A program made the position numbers and the translations under genes. Under the pieces are notes generated by a model that did no database searches, was not told where the DNA came from, and saw nothing but the letters and a program-made list of their open reading frames with translations. 64,000 bases of DNA from Thermococcus argininiproducens (GTDB taxonomy: Archaea; Methanobacteriota_B; Thermococci; Thermococcales; Thermococcaceae): contig NZ_CP080572.1 of NCBI RefSeq assembly GCF_023746595.1, forward strand, positions 1,882,249 through 1,946,248, written 5' to 3'. This document shows positions 61,038 through 64,000 of the stretch, in pieces (within the stretch, counting starts at the first letter, position 1; every line of letters starts with the position of its first letter).

Positions 61038-61427
61038 TCAGCCTTTGTAGATCTTAATATCAGGAGGGGTTATTAATATCTTAATTTCATGTTTAGCTAT
61101 CTTTGCGGTTTCTCCACCAAGAGCTTGAGTAATACCCTTTATCTGTTCTACAACTTTAGCCAGTACTTCAGGTTTTGATTCCAGAGGAGTTAAATCTGCA
61201 ATAATAATATTGCCCACTTGAATTTCCTCAGAAATTTTCTCCAAATCACTGTAACTAGTAACAACAATTTTCTTTATGTATCTAATCTCTGGTTCGGTGA
61301 TCGTTTTTGCTATAAGATCTTCTTCCAGGGGAATAACTTCGACTTCATGTTTAACATCCCTTTTCCTACCCGCTCCAAGTTCTTTCTTTGGTTCTTCTTT
61401 TTTGATGATCTTATCAAACAACCCCAT
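61038..61427 (-). CDS. sepF: Cell-division protein SepF
   Basis: 129 residues. An N-terminal amphipathic helix (MGLFDKIIKKEEP) for membrane binding, a linker, and the SepF/DUF552 domain (IRYIKKIVVTSYSDLEKI, VGNIIIADLTPLES, AQALGG-like GITQALGGETAKIAKHEIKILITP). It anchors FtsZ to the membrane in archaea. GGGGTGAAAAACT precedes the ATG. Confidence 0.92.
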   Translation of the reverse strand: MGLFDKIIKKEEPKKELGAGRKRDVKHEVEVIPLEEDLIAKTITEPEIRYIKKIVVTSYSDLEKISEEIQVGNIIIADLTPLESKPEVLAKVVEQIKGITQALGGETAKIAKHEIKILITPPDIKIYKG

Positions 61428-61733
61428 AGTTTTTCACCCCAAAACATTCTTGACTAAGTTATTTTTTGGTACTAACTCTTTATATTTCTTGTGGATGAGA
61501 GTTTGATAAATACCCGATTAATTCCTCCTTAAAGAAGGGAAGTTTTTAAGTCCCAGAGATATGATATTCAAAAACTAAAGGATTTCCATTGATAGAGTAA
61601 ACATTGATAAAGCAGTTAATTCATAACTAATAACACTAGAATGCGAGTTAGAAGAATAACTGGGCTCACCTAGGGGAGAAGCTAAATTTCGTCAATTGTT
61701 TATATAGGAAAATTGTTATCAAATATGGCCAAT
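61428..61733. other. AT-rich gap upstream of sepF and the histone gene
   Basis: About 300 bases between divergent units. On the minus strand a TATA-like AATATAAAG near 61481-61489 may serve sepF. On the plus strand TTTATATAGG at 61699-61708 is a good TATA box with a possible small frame behind it. No RNA gene or ordinary gene is seen. Confidence 0.4.
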
Positions 61734-61832
61734 ATGACTTCTTCACTCAACAGTTTCTATGAGACCATAAGGCAACAAAGGATAAAAAGGTCAAAAATAG
61801 GCCCGTTTATCGAAAGCTTTATATACCTTTAA
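61734..61832 (+). CDS. Possible small basic protein frame before the histone gene
   Basis: A 32-codon frame (with IRQQRIKRSKIGPF) begins about 30 bases after a strong TATA box at 61699-61708 and could be a leaderless message. It runs over the histone promoter and ends at 61832. An in-frame ATG at 61724 would lengthen it by three or four codons. No ribosome binding site and no known family; it may be chance. Confidence 0.25.
   Translation: MTSSLNSFYETIRQQRIKRSKIGPFIESFIYL
61811..61827 (+). promoter_or_regulatory. Strong promoter of the histone gene
   Basis: CGAAAGCTTTATATACC is a near-consensus archaeal BRE plus TATA box. Expected start near 61850, with a short leader holding the AGGAGGTG site. 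Strength fits an abundant chromatin protein. Confidence 0.75.
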
Positions 61833-61875
61833 TTCCAAAAATAAGAATGAAGAATTTCCCCAGGAGGTGTTATGA

Positions 61876-62079
61876 ATGGCTGAGTTGCCAATTGCCCCAA
61901 TTGATAGGTTGATTAGAAAGGCTGGTGCTGAGAGAGTTAGCGAAGATGCCGCCAAAGTACTTGCCGAATACCTCGAAGAGTACGCAGTTGAGCTTGCTAA
62001 GAAGTCAGTTGAGTTTGCTAGACACGCTGGCAGAAAGACAGTCAAAGCAGAAGACATCAAACTCGCTATCAAAGCTTGA
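61876..62079 (+). CDS. Archaeal histone
   Basis: 67 residues, the standard minimal histone fold: [20 protein letters not shown] (helix 1), a long central helix ([28 protein letters not shown]) and [14 protein letters not shown]. It wraps DNA as dimers and longer filaments. The ATG at 61876 follows AGGAGGTG with 7-8 base spacing. The only histone gene in the window. Confidence 0.98.
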   Translation: MAELPIAPIDRLIRKAGAERVSEDAAKVLAEYLEEYAVELAKKSVEFARHAGRKTVKAEDIKLAIKA

Positions 62080-62112
62080 TGGCCTTTCTTTCTTTTGTCT
62101 TTTATATTATAA

Positions 62113-62628
62113 TTATGGATATCTCCACTGGGTCTCCCATGGCTTAAATATTCTAAAACTGAATCTTTCATGTGTGATTTCTCCCACGAGAAACGTTGGA
62201 TCACTCATTCTGGGAATAGTAGGAGAACCAGGATTAAGAAGAATCACTTCTTTTCCCATATATTCATATCTCTTATAAAAGAACCTATGAGTGTGGCCAA
62301 AAATAAGAATATCTACTCCCATTTCTAACGCCTTGTATTTTAATGTCTGCTCGTCTAAACTTAAAAACCGATGACCATGTAAGAGTCCAATTCTAAGTCC
62401 TCCAATCTCCAAAATCTTTTCTTCAGGTAGAAAAGGCTTGTCAAGGTTGCCTCTTACTGCAATAATTGGCGCAATCTCTTCAAAACGCTCTAGAAGTTCT
62501 GGGGCTGTTAAATCCCCAGCATGCAGAATCAATTCCACTTTCTCATTTTTAAAAACATTAAAAAGTAAATCGGGCAGATAGGAGGTTTTGTCCGGATAAT
62601 GCGTGTCACTCACTATGCCTACTTTCAC
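62113..62628 (-). CDS. MJ0936/YfcE-type metallophosphoesterase
   Basis: 171 residues. Calcineurin-type motifs in order: VSDTHYPD, HAGDLTAPE, VRGNLDKP, LLHGHRF and FGHTHRFFY, with LNPGSPTIPR typical of the MJ0936 group. It hydrolyses phosphodiesters, with Ni or Mn. The start has a modest upstream site (GGGAGCAACTGTG). It ends 34 bases from the histone gene on the other strand. Confidence 0.92.
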   Translation of the reverse strand: MKVGIVSDTHYPDKTSYLPDLLFNVFKNEKVELILHAGDLTAPELLERFEEIAPIIAVRGNLDKPFLPEEKILEIGGLRIGLLHGHRFLSLDEQTLKYKALEMGVDILIFGHTHRFFYKRYEYMGKEVILLNPGSPTIPRMSDPTFLVGEITHERFSFRIFKPWETQWRYP

Positions 62629-62645
62629 AGTTGCTCCCCAACATC

Positions 62646-63566
62646 CTACGTAGGTATCCTTATATTAAGTTTATCCACTAATTCTTTGTATCTATTCCTC
62701 ACCGTTACTTCTGTAACTCTAGCAACTTCCGCGACTTCCCTTTGAGTCATCTTCTCTCCCTCAAGAAGACTAGCTATGTATATTGCAGCTGCAGCTATTC
62801 CTGTAGGACCTTTTCCACTAGTAAGGCCCCTTTCAATAGCCATGTTAACTATTTTTATTGCTCTTCTTTTCGTCTTTTCACGAACTCCAAGCTGATCCCC
62901 AAACCTCACAACGTAATCCACCGGACTGGTAGGTCTAAGCTTCAGGTTTAACTCCCGAACTAAGTATCTATAGCTACGGCCAATTTCTTTTTTGTCTACT
63001 TTTGAAACATCCTCTATCTCATCAAGAGTTCTAGGAGCATTAGCTACTCTACATGCAGCATATAAACAAGCTGAAACCATACCCTCTATAGATCTTCCCC
63101 GAACTAGTCTGTTAATAACCGCTTTTCTATAAAGAACGGCTGCAATCTCTCGTATATTCCTAGGCAGTCCAAGCTGAGACCCCATTCTATCAAGTTCGCT
63201 TAGGGCAAATGCCAGATTCCTATCTATAGCATCACTTATCCTCATTCTCCTTTGCCACATTCTCAATCTATACATCTTGGCCCTAGTACTACCCGAGATA
63301 TCATTTCCATGAATATCCTTGTTTCTCCAATCTATGTCTGTTGAAAGACCCTTATCATGGAGCATTACAGTCTCAGGAGCTCCAACTCTAGAACGCTTTT
63401 CTCTCTGTCCGGGTTCAAATGCCCTCCATTCTGGACCAAGATCCATTATTTCTTCATCCAACACATACCCACATTGAGAACAAACGATTTCCGCCCTGCT
63501 TGGATCATAAATCAAATTTTCCGAACCACAGATTGGACATCTTTTAATACCTCCAAGTTGAGTCAA
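62646..63566 (-). CDS. tfb: Transcription initiation factor TFB
   Basis: 306 residues. N-terminal zinc ribbon [25 protein letters not shown]-finger region ([19 protein letters not shown]), then two cyclin repeats ([41 protein letters not shown]) and the BRE-reading HTH ([21 protein letters not shown]). It joins TBP at promoters and recruits RNA polymerase. TTG start 63566 follows GGGTGAGAG. Lies 7 bases after gar1, in one operon. Confidence 0.97.
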   Translation of the reverse strand: MTQLGGIKRCPICGSENLIYDPSRAEIVCSQCGYVLDEEIMDLGPEWRAFEPGQREKRSRVGAPETVMLHDKGLSTDIDWRNKDIHGNDISGSTRAKMYRLRMWQRRMRISDAIDRNLAFALSELDRMGSQLGLPRNIREIAAVLYRKAVINRLVRGRSIEGMVSACLYAACRVANAPRTLDEIEDVSKVDKKEIGRSYRYLVRELNLKLRPTSPVDYVVRFGDQLGVREKTKRRAIKIVNMAIERGLTSGKGPTGIAAAAIYIASLLEGEKMTQREVAEVARVTEVTVRNRYKELVDKLNIRIPT

Positions 63567-63572
63567 AAACTC

Positions 63573-63887
63573 TCACCCCCTCTTTTGGGGGGCAGGGCGA
63601 CGTTTACGTACTCTTTTTACTTTTTTTGACTTCTTAGAACCAGAAGAGGATCTCTTCCTTTTTCTTTCATCAATATAAAGAATTTCTCCAATATACCTTT
63701 CTGGATCTTTGACACGTGGTTTTATAGCTACATATGGAGCAGTGACAGGACCAAAAACATCTTTAACTACCCCAATAAGTTGAAGGTTTTTATCTACTAC
63801 CGGATCATTTAACACCGGTATGAATGTTGAGCGAAGTATCAAGAAGCCCTGTTTCGCATAATGAGAAACCTTGCCCAAACGCCTCAT
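63573..63887 (-). CDS. H/ACA RNP protein Gar1
   Basis: 104 residues: a six-stranded barrel (MRRLGKVSHYAKQGFLILRS, VVDKNLQLIGVVKDVFGPVTAPYVAIKPR) and a strongly basic Arg/Lys/Ser tail (about residues 76-104). It binds Cbf5 in pseudouridine-guide RNPs. GGGGTGGGG precedes the ATG; TATA on the minus strand at 63908-63925. First gene of the gar1-tfb operon. Confidence 0.95.
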   Translation of the reverse strand: MRRLGKVSHYAKQGFLILRSTFIPVLNDPVVDKNLQLIGVVKDVFGPVTAPYVAIKPRVKDPERYIGEILYIDERKRKRSSSGSKKSKKVKRVRKRRPAPQKRG

Positions 63888-63907
63888 AGCCCCACCCCAA
63901 TCGAAAA

Positions 63908-63925
63908 CCTTTTAAATATATTTAC
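63908..63925 (-). promoter_or_regulatory. TATA box of the gar1-tfb operon
   Basis: On the minus strand GTAAATATATTTAAAAGG lies about 30 bases upstream of the gar1 ATG with its GGGGTGGGG site between. Confidence 0.55.
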
Positions 63926-63982
63926 TTTTTCCCTTTTAAACCTTTCTATTTACTACTTAATGTAGTCAAATTTGCGGGAAAA

Positions 63983-63992
63983 CTTTTTAAAC
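63983..63992 (+). promoter_or_regulatory. TATA box at the window edge for a gene to the right
   Basis: GGGAAAACTTTTTAAAC (63976-63992) looks like a BRE plus TATA box in plus orientation. Its gene would begin beyond base 64000. Confidence 0.4.
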
Positions 63993-64000
63993 ATTAGGTA

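Noticed and set aside
1..64000. CRISPR arrays, intact insertion sequences, replication origin
   Set aside because: I looked for regularly spaced repeats, transposase genes with complete domains and Cdc6/ORB clusters and saw none in this window.

Overview
This window is an AT-rich stretch of a hyperthermophilic euryarchaeal chromosome, almost certainly Thermococcales (Thermococcus/Pyrococcus group). The evidence is a single archaeal histone, TFB, archaeal Gar1 and SepF, Srp54, a RaSEA-type archaeosine enzyme, an alanine aminotransferase very like the Pyrococcus enzyme, the gene order korD-A-B-G-A-B-G, many Lrp/AsnC regulators, a Thermococcales glycolytic motif at an amylase promoter, and GGTGAT-type ribosome binding sites throughout. 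I cannot name the species from sequence alone.

Layout. 1-360 is the tail of a DUF257-type protein. 697-10682 is a nitrogen/amino-acid island: cupin, RidA, two fold-type-I PLP enzymes flanking a Na+-coupled NSS transporter, then divergently an M29/NicX-like metalloenzyme with two Lrp-family proteins, an NhaC antiporter, a lysine-6-dehydrogenase-like enzyme and another Lrp. 10717-15200 has a methylthioadenosine phosphorylase, a helical-repeat protein, a DUF89 protein and an MFS transporter. 15656-19945 has ffh (Srp54), an iron-sulfur/zinc-type YkgJ protein, a GfcR-type HTH-phosphoribosyltransferase, an Lrp, tRNA-Arg, a C/D sRNA and a ubiquitin-like SAMP/MoaD protein. 20460-34230 has alaT, hypDC, a DapA-like aldolase opposite a PfkB kinase, Nudix, an ABC exporter, a DHPS-like protein, TatD and a metallo-beta-lactamase protein. 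34407-46957 has an M20 hydrolase, an Lhr-type helicase, an iron alcohol dehydrogenase, MtnA, a secreted CWB2 protein, a THEP1 NTPase, a GH13 lipoprotein and half of an iron/cobalamin ABC importer. 47047-56058 has tRNA-Glu, Trm5, DUF192 and two complete 2-oxoacid:ferredoxin oxidoreductases with a shared ferredoxin subunit. 56151-63887 has surE, tRNA-Asp + 5S rRNA, hom and an information-processing block (ZPR1, SepF, histone, MJ0936-type phosphodiesterase, TFB, Gar1).

Structure outside the gene calls. Three well-formed box C/D sRNAs, each with 12-nt guides, sit in intergenic gaps (19602-19662 minus, 21777-21832 plus, 31141-31206 plus); a fourth is doubtful (34251-34315). Four relics of IS200/IS605-type tnpB 3' ends are present (15341-15622, 19946-20029, 26907-27150, 40919-40957). 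Two of them keep the hairpins expected of an omega-RNA scaffold; one forms the DNA immediately upstream of ffh, and another supplies the last codons of an ABC permease. Two fragments of archaeal-ATPase/DUF234 genes (20052-20306 and 35586-35792) mark further lost genes. An 18-bp palindrome lies on the MFS start codon.

Together the genes describe a peptide- and starch-fermenting anaerobe: amino acids enter with Na+, are transaminated to 2-oxoacids (AlaAT) and oxidised by ferredoxin-linked oxidoreductases; alpha-glucans are attacked by the GH13 lipoprotein; MTA is recycled through MtnP and MtnA.
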